In this document: positions 44,551-52,026 of the stretch, one piece after another
How positions within the stretch are numbered: the stretch's first letter is position 1
Layout: the number at the start of each line of letters is the position of its first letter
Source of the DNA: DAOTZR01 sp034432595
GTDB taxonomy: Bacteria; Chloroflexota; Anaerolineae; B4-G1; SLSP01
NCBI GenBank assembly: GCA_034432595.1
Contig: DAOUBT010000052.1
Span: forward strand, 62,001-126,000
Direction of reading: 5' to 3'
Length of the DNA stretch: 64,000 nt
Notes under the pieces: model-generated
The model's database searches: none
Told to the model about the DNA's origin: nothing
What the model saw: only the letters and a program-made list of their open reading frames with translations
Made by a program: the position numbers and the translations under genes

Positions 44551-44791
44551 GCCCCAGGCCTCGCCCCGTACCCCCAGGCTCCGCCGTACCCCCAGGCTTT
44601 GCCTGGGGCAGTTGCCAGCCAGAGGCTGGTGATACAAAAGTACCCCCAGGCTCCGCCTGGGATGCTGCCAGCCCAAAGACAACAACACGTACCCCCAGGC
44701 TCTGCCTGGGACCAGCCAGACGCTGGCGGTACAAAAGCACCCCCAGGCTTTGCCTGGGATAGCCACCAGCCACAGGCTGGCGGTACCGAAA
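44551..44791. repeat. Tandem double-hairpin array upstream of uvrA
   Basis: Roughly 50-bp units repeat: CCCCAGGCTNNGCCTGGG (complete at 44589-44608, 44643-44661, 44692-44710, 44740-44758; two truncated forms at 44553 and 44570) alternating with CCAGCC...GGCTGG and GGTACAAAAG-like spacers (44614-44640, 44711-44737, 44765-44791). Both members are palindromic. No gene runs through it. Confidence 0.75.
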
Positions 44792-44829
44792 TACTCCTCC
44801 CCTACACAACGAGAGAAACTCCCACAAAC

Positions 44830-44864
44830 AAAAAGCGGGACGGCCTGATGAGACCGTCCCGCTT
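44830..44864 (-). terminator. Terminator after the 58-residue gene
   Basis: AAGCGGGACGG (44833-44843) and CCGTCCCGCTT (44854-44864) form an 11-bp stem; on the minus strand it is followed by TTTTT (44834-44830). It ends the pnp/small-gene transcript. Confidence 0.8.
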
Positions 44865-44879
44865 CCCAAAGACGAAGCT

Positions 44880-45056
44880 TTAGCGCAGCGCCTGCGTCAT
44901 CAGCTCCACAAACTCGTCCCATTCCTCCGGCAGCAGGTGAATGGTGACATTGCCGAGTTCGAGATGATAGACCTGCCCATCTTCCTCGGTGCTGGTCCAA
45001 ATCAGGTACTGCTCGGTTTCCGCCAAGGTCTGGTAATCTTGATTCTGGTTAGCCAT
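44880..45056 (-). CDS. 58-residue acidic protein, unknown
   Basis: A small gene on the minus strand between pnp and uvrA, starting MANQNQDYQT with AAGGAG eight bases upstream and ending ELMTQALR. It is acidic and starts 47 bp after the pnp stop. A strong terminator lies just behind it. No family is recognised; the pattern YLIWTSTEEDGQVYHLELGNVTIHL looks like a short beta-sheet protein. Ribosome site, terminator and lack of internal stops support it as real. Confidence 0.7.
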   Translation of the reverse strand: MANQNQDYQTLAETEQYLIWTSTEEDGQVYHLELGNVTIHLLPEEWDEFVELMTQALR

Positions 45057-45103
45057 CGTGTCACTCCTTTGTGAACTGAAATAGTGAAGTTAAAAAGCGC
45101 GGT

Positions 45104-47281
45104 TTAGCGCCGACGAGGCGGACGTTCGCCGCCGCGTTTGGCACCGCCGCGTGAACCGCCATCATTTTCCTGCGCCTGCTCGATGGTCCAGCCTTCCAGC
45201 ACGGCCCGCCGCGAGAGGCGAATCTTGTTGTCGCTGTCAATGTTGGTCACCATCACCATAATTTCATCGCCCACATTGACCGCGTCCGTGACTTTCTCGA
45301 TGCGTTTCTCGCTGAGCTGCGAGATGTGCACCATGCCATCCGTACCCGGCAGAATCTCCACAAACGCGCCGAAATCGGTCGTGCGCACCACCTTGCCGGT
45401 GTAAATTTTGCCCACTTCCGGCGTTTCGCCCATGCCGCGGATGCGCTGCAGCGCCTTTTCCGCGTCGGCGCCACCGCCGATGAAGACCGTCCCGTCCTCG
45501 GCGATGTCAATCTTAACCCCGAACTCCTGCTGCAGGGCGCGGATGTTTTTGCCGCCGGGGCCGATGAGCGCGCCGATTTTATCCACCGGGATGCGCGTCG
45601 TCAACATGCGCGGAGCATAAGGCGAAAGCTGCGGGCGTGGCGCGGGCAAAGTCGCCTTAATGACCTCCAAAATCTGCAGCCGCGCTTCACGCGCCTGCGC
45701 CAGGGCCTCTTCCAAAATGGCGCGCGAGACGCCCTTGATCTTGATATCCATTTGCAGCGCGGTGATGCCTTCGCTCGTCCCCGCTACCTTGAAATCCATA
45801 TCGCCCAGATGGTCTTCCATGCCCTGAATGTCGGTGAGCACCTTGTAGCGCCCGCTCTCATCCGTCACCAGACCCATGGCGATACCCGCCACCGGCATCT
45901 TGATGGGCACGCCCGCATCCATCAGCGCCAGGGTGCTGCCACACACCGAAGCCATGGACGTGCTGCCGTTGGAAGAGAGCACCTCGCTCACCACGCGGAT
46001 GGCATAGGGGAACTCCTGCTCATTGGGAAGAACCGGCAGCAGAGCGCGCTCGGCCAGGGCGCCGTGCCCAATCTCACGGCGGCGCGGGGACCCTAACCGG
46101 CCCACCTCGCCCGTCGAGTAGGGCGGGAAGTTGTAGTGGTGCATGTAGCGCTTGCTGTCCTCCGGGAAGAGGTCATCGAGCATCTGCACCTCGCTCAGCA
46201 TCCCCAGGGTTGCCACGCTGAGCACCTGCGTTTCGCCACGGTTGAACAGACCACTGCCGTGCACGCGCGGCAGCAGGCCCACCGCCGCGCTCAAGGGGCG
46301 GATGGTGCGCGTATCGCGCCCGTCGGGGCGAATCCCTTCATCCAGGATGCGACGCCGCACCACGCGCTTCAAAATCGCGCCAAAAGCATCGCTGATTTGC
46401 ATCGGCGTCCAACCCTGCGCCGCCGCCTCTTCGGCCAGCGCCTGCCGCACGCGCTCGTTGAGACCCTCCAGCGCTTCGATACGTTCGCCCTTGAGCAACG
46501 TCGTGCTGACGATCTGCTCGATCTCCGCCGCGGCCAGCTCCTCGACGCGCTGTTTCAGCTCCTCCGGCACAGCAAAGGAGACATAACTCGCCTTGGGTTT
46601 GCCCAGAGCGGCGCGCATCTCCTCCTGCACGCGCAGCAGGTCCTGAATCGCCGCGTGAGCCAGCTCCAACCCGTCCAAAATCACCGTTTCCGGCAACTGA
46701 TTGGCGCCCGCTTCCACCATGATGATGGCATCCTTGCTGCCCGCCACGCGCAGGTCGAGCTGACTCTGCTCCATCTGCGGGATAGTCGGCGATACCACAA
46801 GTTGCCCATCAATATAGCCAATGCGCACACCCGCCACTGGCCCATCAAAGGGAATATCGGAAATCATCAGCGCGGCGGATGCGGCAGCAATGCCCAACGT
46901 ATCCGGCTGATGTTGATCATCCTGCGAGAGGGTGGTGACGATGACCTGCACCTCGTTGAACAGATCCTTCGGGAAAAGCGGGCGCAGGGGACGGTCAATC
47001 AGACGTCCGGTGAGGATTGCGTTCTCCGAAGGCTTCCCCTCACGGCGGAAATAGGAACCGGGAATGCGCCCGGCAGCGTAGAGGCGTTCCTCAAAATCCA
47101 CACTGAGAGGGAAGAAATCCGCGCCTTCGCGCGGGGTGCGGGACATGACGGCCGTCGCCAACAGGACCGTATCTCCGCAGCGTAAAACCACAGCGCCGTT
47201 GGCCTGCCCGGCCAGATGCCCTGTGCTGAGGGTAATCGTGTGCTCGCCTAAACGAGCCGTAAAGGTGTGTTCTTCTGCCAT
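45104..47281 (-). CDS. pnp: Polyribonucleotide nucleotidyltransferase (PNPase)
   Basis: PNPase degrades RNA 3'-to-5' with phosphate. The 725 residues contain two RNase PH domains (GDTVLLATAV, YFRREGKPSE; VHGSGLFNRGETQVLSVATLG, SNGSTSMASVCGSTLALMDAGVP), a KH domain (IGALIGPGGKNIRALQ) and an S1 domain (GKIYTGKVVRTTDFGAFVEILPGTDGMVHISQL). The C-terminus is Arg/Gly-rich. The ATG is 7 bases after AGGAGG. It follows rpsO in the same orientation. The leader forms a long stem (47303-47400). Confidence 0.97.
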   Translation of the reverse strand: MAEEHTFTARLGEHTITLSTGHLAGQANGAVVLRCGDTVLLATAVMSRTPREGADFFPLSVDFEERLYAAGRIPGSYFRREGKPSENAILTGRLIDRPLRPLFPKDLFNEVQVIVTTLSQDDQHQPDTLGIAAASAALMISDIPFDGPVAGVRIGYIDGQLVVSPTIPQMEQSQLDLRVAGSKDAIIMVEAGANQLPETVILDGLELAHAAIQDLLRVQEEMRAALGKPKASYVSFAVPEELKQRVEELAAAEIEQIVSTTLLKGERIEALEGLNERVRQALAEEAAAQGWTPMQISDAFGAILKRVVRRRILDEGIRPDGRDTRTIRPLSAAVGLLPRVHGSGLFNRGETQVLSVATLGMLSEVQMLDDLFPEDSKRYMHHYNFPPYSTGEVGRLGSPRRREIGHGALAERALLPVLPNEQEFPYAIRVVSEVLSSNGSTSMASVCGSTLALMDAGVPIKMPVAGIAMGLVTDESGRYKVLTDIQGMEDHLGDMDFKVAGTSEGITALQMDIKIKGVSRAILEEALAQAREARLQILEVIKATLPAPRPQLSPYAPRMLTTRIPVDKIGALIGPGGKNIRALQQEFGVKIDIAEDGTVFIGGGADAEKALQRIRGMGETPEVGKIYTGKVVRTTDFGAFVEILPGTDGMVHISQLSEKRIEKVTDAVNVGDEIMVMVTNIDSDNKIRLSRRAVLEGWTIEQAQENDGGSRGGAKRGGERPPRRR

Positions 47282-47302
47282 ACCATGACCTCCTGAATTG
47301 CG

Positions 47303-47400
47303 CCACGACGGCTCTTAGAAGGTCGGGACTGGGGAGCGCGATTAACCCCTGTTAATCACACTATCCAATTCCTACCTTCTACCGCAGCCGTCTGGCGTGG
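47303..47400 (-). promoter_or_regulatory. Long stem-loop leader of pnp
   Basis: On the minus strand CCAC/GTGG, GACGGCT/AGCCGTC and TAGAAGGT/ACCTTCTA stack into a bulged stem of about 19 bp. Its loop contains a second hairpin, GATTAAC-AGGG-GTTAATC (47357-47340). The structure ends about 20 bp before the pnp start. It resembles in layout the RNase III-cut leader that mediates PNPase autoregulation in enterobacteria; whether it works so here is inference. Confidence 0.6.
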
Positions 47401-47441
47401 AAATGAACCGCAAAAAAGGTGACAGGTGCCTAAACGCAGAC

Positions 47442-47476
47442 AAACGAGTAGATGATAGCTCCTCATCTACTCGTTT
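47442..47476 (-). terminator. 14-bp perfect hairpin between rpsO and pnp
   Basis: AAACGAGTAGATGA and TCATCTACTCGTTT pair perfectly around a seven-base loop, 26 bp after the rpsO stop. The T-run is poor (GTTTG), so it may be a partial terminator or a processing site rather than a full stop. Confidence 0.55.
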
Positions 47477-47501
47477 GGCCGCTGAACTCCCGATGAGAAA
47501 A

Positions 47502-47768
47502 TTACTTGCGCAGCCCTAAGCGTTGAATCAGTTGGCGATAGCGCTCCGGGCTAACCCGCTGCAGATAAGCCAGTTGCCGACGGCGCTGGCCCACCAGTTT
47601 GAGCAGGCCACGGCGCGAATGCTCATCATGCTTGTGCACCTTCAGGTGCTCGGTCAGTTGATTGATGCGCTGCGTCAACAACGCCACCTGCACTTCGGGC
47701 GAACCCGTATCGCCAGGCATCGTCGCAAACGACTCAATAATCACTGTCTTTTCTTCTTTCGTCAGCAC
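47502..47768 (-). CDS. rpsO: 30S ribosomal protein S15
   Basis: S15 binds 16S rRNA early in 30S assembly. The start is the GTG at 47768 (VLTKEEKTVIIESFA), eight bases after AAAGGAG. It gives 88 residues, the normal length; the frame is open 14 codons further but that is not family sequence. Motifs GDTGSPEVQVALLTQRINQLTEHLK and HDEHSRRGLLKLVGQRRRQLAYL are complete. pnp follows in the classical rpsO-pnp order. A strong promoter lies 60 bp upstream. Confidence 0.97.
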   Translation of the reverse strand: MLTKEEKTVIIESFATMPGDTGSPEVQVALLTQRINQLTEHLKVHKHDEHSRRGLLKLVGQRRRQLAYLQRVSPERYRQLIQRLGLRK

Positions 47769-47828
47769 TTTCGGTACTCCTTTCAAAGCCTCCGGGAGTT
47801 GACCCGTCACCCGTTTTTGCTGTGCGAG

Positions 47829-47856
47829 AGTATACCATAGAATAAGCTTTTGGCAA
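47829..47856 (-). promoter_or_regulatory. rpsO promoter
   Basis: TTGCCA (47856-47851), a 16-bp spacer and TATACT with TGG in front (extended -10) at 47834-47829 on the minus strand. It lies just after the EamA transporter stop. Confidence 0.7.
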
Positions 47857-47864
47857 CCGTTTTC

Positions 47865-48761
47865 CTATGCTTCGGCGGCAGCGCGTCCACCCAGCACGAT
47901 GCCCGCGAGCACACATCCCCCGCCCAGCAGGGTGAGCAGGGGCGGCGTTTCGTGCAAAATCCCCCAGGCCAGCAAAGCCGAAAGCAGCGGTTCGCCCAGC
48001 ACGGCCAGCGTCACAAAGGTCGCGGTGAGGTGTTTCAGCGCCCAGTTCAATGTGGTGTGCCCGATGACCTGCGGAATCAGCGCCAGCAGGAGCAACCAGA
48101 GCCACGCGCGCGGGCTATAACCGCTCAGCGGCACGCGGTTGAACAGCGCGAAAAGCATCAAACCCAGCGCTGCCGTCCCGTACACCGGGAAAACGTAACC
48201 CAGCAACGAAAGCCGCGCGCGGAGCTGTCGCCCCACCAGGAAATAGCTCGAAGCGGCCAGCGCCCCCAGCAAGGCCAGGGCATCTCCAATCAAACGATGG
48301 GCGCCGCTGCTTTGCGCATCGCCCAACGCGATAAGCAGCGCCCCGCCAATACCCAGCGCGATACCCAGCACCGTGTCCCGCTTCAAACGCTCATGCCATA
48401 TCAGCAACGAAGCCAGACCGACAAAGAGCGGGTTCATCGTGACCAGCACCACTGAAGCGGCCACGGTGGTCATGGCCAGGGAGGTGATCCAGGCCGCAAA
48501 ATGCACCGCCAGAAAAAGCCCCGCGCCGAACAACCAGGCCCAGGCGCGGCGATCCAGCGCGCGCCATTCCGCGCGGCAAAGACTCAGCGCCGGCAGAGCT
48601 AACAGCAGCGCGGCGAAAGTCATGCGCCAGGCTGCCACGGCCAGCGAATGCACCTCCGCCTGTGCGAAGCGAATCAACGTAGATGCGCTGGAAACAGCGA
48701 GCACGCCGCCCGCCAGCACCACGTAGGGTGATACTTTTGTTGAACGCGATACCCCGGTCAT
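47865..48761 (-). CDS. EamA/DMT-family transporter
   Basis: The 298 residues form ten hydrophobic helices in two EamA repeats: first half VSSASTLIRFAQ, LAVAAWRMTFAALLLAL, HFAAWITSLAMTTVAASVVLV; second half LGALAASSYFLVGRQLRA and HTTLNWALKHLTATFVTLAVLGEPLLSALLAW. The family exports amino acids or metabolites; the substrate is unknown. AAGGAG precedes the ATG. An extended -10 (TGTTATACT, 48808-48800) lies 39 bp upstream. It is divergent from the PAP2 gene. Confidence 0.9.
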   Translation of the reverse strand: MTGVSRSTKVSPYVVLAGGVLAVSSASTLIRFAQAEVHSLAVAAWRMTFAALLLALPALSLCRAEWRALDRRAWAWLFGAGLFLAVHFAAWITSLAMTTVAASVVLVTMNPLFVGLASLLIWHERLKRDTVLGIALGIGGALLIALGDAQSSGAHRLIGDALALLGALAASSYFLVGRQLRARLSLLGYVFPVYGTAALGLMLFALFNRVPLSGYSPRAWLWLLLLALIPQVIGHTTLNWALKHLTATFVTLAVLGEPLLSALLAWGILHETPPLLTLLGGGCVLAGIVLGGRAAAEA

Positions 48762-48799
48762 GCGAGAACTCCTTCAACGGTCATAGCCCATCCGGATAT

Positions 48800-48808
48800 A
48801 GTATAACA
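48800..48808 (-). promoter_or_regulatory. Extended -10 promoter of the EamA gene
   Basis: TGTTATACT on the minus strand; no clear -35. Confidence 0.45.
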
Positions 48809-48899
48809 CGTCCCGGAAATTCCCGACTCCCCACGACCGGGCAGCTCCCTAAATTGTGATTTGGGGTTACAATAAAGCATCCTTGTTCTGGAGGCACTG

Positions 48900-49787
48900 A
48901 TGAGCGGCTTACTGGATTGGGGCATCGGTATCATTCTCTGGCTACAAAGCCACTTCAGTCCCGCCCTGGATGGCGTTTTCAAAGCCATCACCTTCCTGGG
49001 CGAGGAGGATTTTTACCTGCTTTTCATGGCCTTTCTCTACTGGTGCGTAGATCGCTATCTTGGCGCGCGTGCCACGCTTTTGCTGCTATTTTCCAATTAC
49101 ACCAATACGCTTGCCAAGGAAGTGCTGCATCAACCCCGACCTTTCACTTACGATGCGCGCGTGCGCATGATTAAAGAGGTAGGAGGATACGGCCTGCCCA
49201 GTGGACACGCGCAGAACACGCTTGCCATCTGGGGCTTTTTGATGCGCGCCTGGCGTGCGCCGCTCTTTTGGGCCTTCAGCCTCTTGCTGATACTTGCGGT
49301 AGGACTTTCACGCATCTACCTGGGCGTCCATTTCCCCACGGATGTCCTTGGTGGATATCTGCTCGGCGGGCTGGTGCTCTGGGCCTATCTCTGGCTTGAA
49401 GCCAGGATCGGACCTATCCTGGCGCGCTGGAGCACCGGATTACAGGTTACGATGACCGTTTTCGTCTCCATCTTTCTGGCTCTGAGCCTGGGCACCGAGG
49501 ATGGCATGGTCGTGACCGGCGCGCTGATGGGCCTGCTGGTGGGGATGATCATCGAGCGGCACGCGCTCCATTATTCCGCTGAGGGGAGCGCCGTACAGCG
49601 CCTGTTGCGCTTCTGGCTGGGCTTTGCGGTGATGATGGGCCTGCGGTTTGGCCTGAAAGCGGCCTTCGCCGGGCTGGAACCGATGCTGGTGTGGCGCTTC
49701 ATCCGCTATGCATTGGTGGGCCTGTGGGCTGCCGCAGGCGCGCCCTGGCTGTTTCTCCGGCTGGGATGGGCGCAGCGCGAACGCTGA
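48900..49787 (+). CDS. PAP2-family membrane phosphatase
   Basis: The 295-residue integral membrane protein has the three acid-phosphatase motifs: KEVLHQPRP (motif 1), PSGHAQ (motif 2) and SRIYLGVHFPTD (motif 3). They lie in the order of PAP2 lipid phosphatases. About seven to eight helices are predicted, with an extended C-terminal membrane part beyond the core. It may dephosphorylate undecaprenyl-diphosphate or phosphatidate. GGAGG precedes the ATG. A TACAAT (48868-48873) is a possible -10 without a good -35. Confidence 0.92.
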   Translation: MSGLLDWGIGIILWLQSHFSPALDGVFKAITFLGEEDFYLLFMAFLYWCVDRYLGARATLLLLFSNYTNTLAKEVLHQPRPFTYDARVRMIKEVGGYGLPSGHAQNTLAIWGFLMRAWRAPLFWAFSLLLILAVGLSRIYLGVHFPTDVLGGYLLGGLVLWAYLWLEARIGPILARWSTGLQVTMTVFVSIFLALSLGTEDGMVVTGALMGLLVGMIIERHALHYSAEGSAVQRLLRFWLGFAVMMGLRFGLKAAFAGLEPMLVWRFIRYALVGLWAAAGAPWLFLRLGWAQRER

Positions 49788-50136
49788 CAAGCGTGCTCCG
49801 GTCGCTGCGTCGCTGGGGAGGGGATGAGCCACATCTCCTGGACAAACCATGATGCTCGTGGACAGGGCGGAGAGGTAGGCAAAGGCAATGCCTTGCGCCT
49901 GTCCCAGGTCAACCCAAAGTGTGTTGAAATCATCGGATACCTGAAAGCATGGGCTTCCCTTATCCAGGCTGGCGGTTGAAATCGCGTCAGGCGGGCACTT
50001 GTACGCCGAACGGCTGTACCCCGCGCGTATCTCCGACCGGCGCGGTTGCGGCTTGAGAGCGCGCACGTCTGGTTAAAAGCCTTCAACGGCGATTTCAAGG
50101 CGGTCCTGATGCTCAAGGTAGCCGATACGCATCCCA
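49788..50136. repeat. Intergenic dispersed repeat, copy 4
   Basis: The 400-bp gap contains the hairpin GGACAGG/CCTGTCC around AAGGCAATGCCTT (49860-49904). A downstream arm (about 49930-50105) shares GTTGAAATCAT and CACGTCTGGTTAAAAGCC with the 41.3-kb gap. No open frame here looks like a gene. Confidence 0.55.
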
Positions 50137-50138
50137 TT

Positions 50139-50171
50139 AAAAAGCCGCGGGGGAGAGGGTCCCCCGCGGCT
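50139..50171 (-). terminator. Terminator of the surface-protein gene
   Basis: AGCCGCGGGGG and CCCCCGCGGCT pair perfectly (11 bp, seven-base loop). Five A on the plus side give TTTTT on the minus strand. Confidence 0.75.
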
Positions 50172-50187
50172 CTATGCTGCAGTTGGG

Positions 50188-50853
50188 TTACGCCCGACGC
50201 AGGCGCCGTGCGGCAACGACAATCAAAATCAACAACAACCCCGCTCCCCCAAAGGCTAACACATCCCCTAATCCGCCTGTGTTGGGCACCTGCCCGCCGC
50301 CGCTCGTGCTGGTTGGCGTGCGCGGATTGCGCGTGGGCGTGAGGGTGGGCGTGTTAGTGCGCCGCGGTTGCGGCGTCGGCGTGGGGGTTTTGCCCCCTAA
50401 CACCGGCGTGGCGGTCGGGGTTGCCTGCGTTTCCCCGCCTGGCGTCGCGGTCGGCGTCATCTGCGGCTCGACGGTCGTCGGCTCTGGCGTCGGCGTCGCG
50501 GTCGGCGGAAGCGGGGTCGGCGTCGGGGTGACGGGCGTCGCGGTCGGCGTCAGGGCCAGGATCGCTTCGGCGGTGGCTGTGGCATCAAGCGCGATTTGAA
50601 TCGCCTCGTTGGTAGCCCGAATAGCCGCGGCTTTCGCTTCGCGCTGCTTTTGCATATTGGGATTGATGACCAAAGCCCAAAGCGCAAAGGTGATGATGGC
50701 TAACAAAAGGATACCGCCTAAAATGGCCGCAATGATGATGAAATTGCGGTCGGAGCCTCCGCCCCCTCCACCTTCCGCGCCTTCTTCTTCAGTTACTTCC
50801 TCTTCACCCAGGAACAGATCATCATCCAGAGCGCTGTTCAGGTCGTCCGCCAT
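50188..50853 (-). CDS. Surface protein with Thr/Pro-rich region and VPNTG sorting-like end
   Basis: The 221 residues have an acidic cytoplasmic N-terminus, a membrane helix (about 38-62), a helical Ala-rich segment, a long TPTPT region and a C-terminal VPNTGG, hydrophobic stretch (LAFGGAGLLLILIVV) and RRLRR. The end looks like an LPXTG-type cell-wall sorting signal. No sortase gene is in the window. Because the N-terminus is an internal anchor rather than a cleaved signal peptide, the protein may simply span the membrane twice. It sits just downstream of the seven-gene operon, about 120 bp from it. Confidence 0.7.
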   Translation of the reverse strand: MADDLNSALDDDLFLGEEEVTEEEGAEGGGGGGSDRNFIIIAAILGGILLLAIITFALWALVINPNMQKQREAKAAAIRATNEAIQIALDATATAEAILALTPTATPVTPTPTPLPPTATPTPEPTTVEPQMTPTATPGGETQATPTATPVLGGKTPTPTPQPRRTNTPTLTPTRNPRTPTSTSGGGQVPNTGGLGDVLAFGGAGLLLILIVVAARRLRRA

Positions 50854-50973
50854 GTTGACGCCTCCTTAAAGACCCAAAATAAACACCTTGCAGGTGGTTT
50901 GAGCATTTAATTAACTATACCATGATTAAAAAAAAGATACAACTCCCGAACCTCAGGAAATCACTTACCTCGC

Positions 50974-52023
50974 CTACAACAGCCTTTCCAGATTGACGAG
51001 CGGGATGAGCACGCTTTCTTCGCCAATCTTGACCCGCGCAGCAGGGAGACGGGCGCCCGTTTCCAGCGTCATGTGGCCCTGTGGCAACTCTTCCACCACC
51101 CCCGTCATACCCATGTACGGCATCCGCAACGCGCGCACGCGCGCCCCCACCACCAGATTCGCCTCCGGGTTGGGCGGGGGCGGGGGTTGACCGGGAAGCG
51201 GCACGAATACGTAAGGCCGTTCCACCGGCCACAACGCATTCAAACGCCCGCAAAGCGCGGCTTCACGTCCGGCAAGAGACTTGAGCAGATCAAAGGCTGC
51301 CGTGGACATAGGCATTTCGCCGATGCCTTCTGTAGCGACCACGGCAAAGTTCACGTTGCTCACGCGCCGAATCAGCGATGCCGGCACGCTGCCCACGACG
51401 ATGCCACGTACCTTGACCTCCTCCGCTGCCGCGATGACATCCTCATTCAACGGGCCGCCCCCCACGATAATGGCCCCACTTACCGAATTGTCCACCGTTT
51501 TGGCGCGGATGGGTTGTTTGGGGGCTTTGACCAGACATTTCAGGACCCCGAACCCCTCGTTTTGATTGCCCCAGGACGCCTGCACATACGCCCCGTTAGC
51601 CTCAATCATCACACCCATGTCGGGCCACACTTCCGAAATAGCCCCCGGTACCAGAGCCGTTAACTCGTAAAAGGTCGGGTCAGCTTCAATCAACATGCGG
51701 CCACGCCCAATCCCCGTCACCGTGCCCTCGATGGGGCTACGGCAGGTCCGCACGGTCAATCCGCCACGCTCGGCCACAATCTGATTAACCTTGACCCGCT
51801 GCCCAACCTTGACCTTAAGATAAGGCTTGATTTGCTTGGGTGAAACCCCCAACATTTCGCTCACGTTGATCAGACGAAAATCGGGGGGGATCTGCACCCG
51901 CGCCACCACCTGCGCCTGCTCGACAAATTCCGTCAACTGTACCAGCACTTCGCCCTGCATGGGCAGCCGGCGCGGAATCTGGACTTGCGTGAAGGGACTG
52001 ATGATGCTGTATGGTGTGACCAT
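50974..52023 (-). CDS. Beta-rich protein of the GlmL operon, unknown
   Basis: The 349-residue protein has no signal or membrane helix. VKVGQRVKVNQIVAERGGLTVRTCRSPIEGTVTGI looks like a biotinyl/lipoyl-type barrel as found near the N-terminus of RnfC-like proteins. The middle resembles a Rossmann unit (SGAIIVGGGPLNEDVIAAAEEVKVRGIVVGSVPASLI). The end is KOW-like (GARVRALRMPYMGMTGVVEELP). It starts 3 bp after the glmL-like stop and is the last gene of the operon. I do not recognise a named family. Confidence 0.7.
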   Translation of the reverse strand: MVTPYSIISPFTQVQIPRRLPMQGEVLVQLTEFVEQAQVVARVQIPPDFRLINVSEMLGVSPKQIKPYLKVKVGQRVKVNQIVAERGGLTVRTCRSPIEGTVTGIGRGRMLIEADPTFYELTALVPGAISEVWPDMGVMIEANGAYVQASWGNQNEGFGVLKCLVKAPKQPIRAKTVDNSVSGAIIVGGGPLNEDVIAAAEEVKVRGIVVGSVPASLIRRVSNVNFAVVATEGIGEMPMSTAAFDLLKSLAGREAALCGRLNALWPVERPYVFVPLPGQPPPPPNPEANLVVGARVRALRMPYMGMTGVVEELPQGHMTLETGARLPAARVKIGEESVLIPLVNLERLL

Positions 52024-52026
52024 GAT

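Noticed and set aside
44551..44791. CRISPR array
   Set aside because: Units are adjacent palindromes with similar spacers, not 25-37 bp repeats with unique spacers; no cas genes are near.
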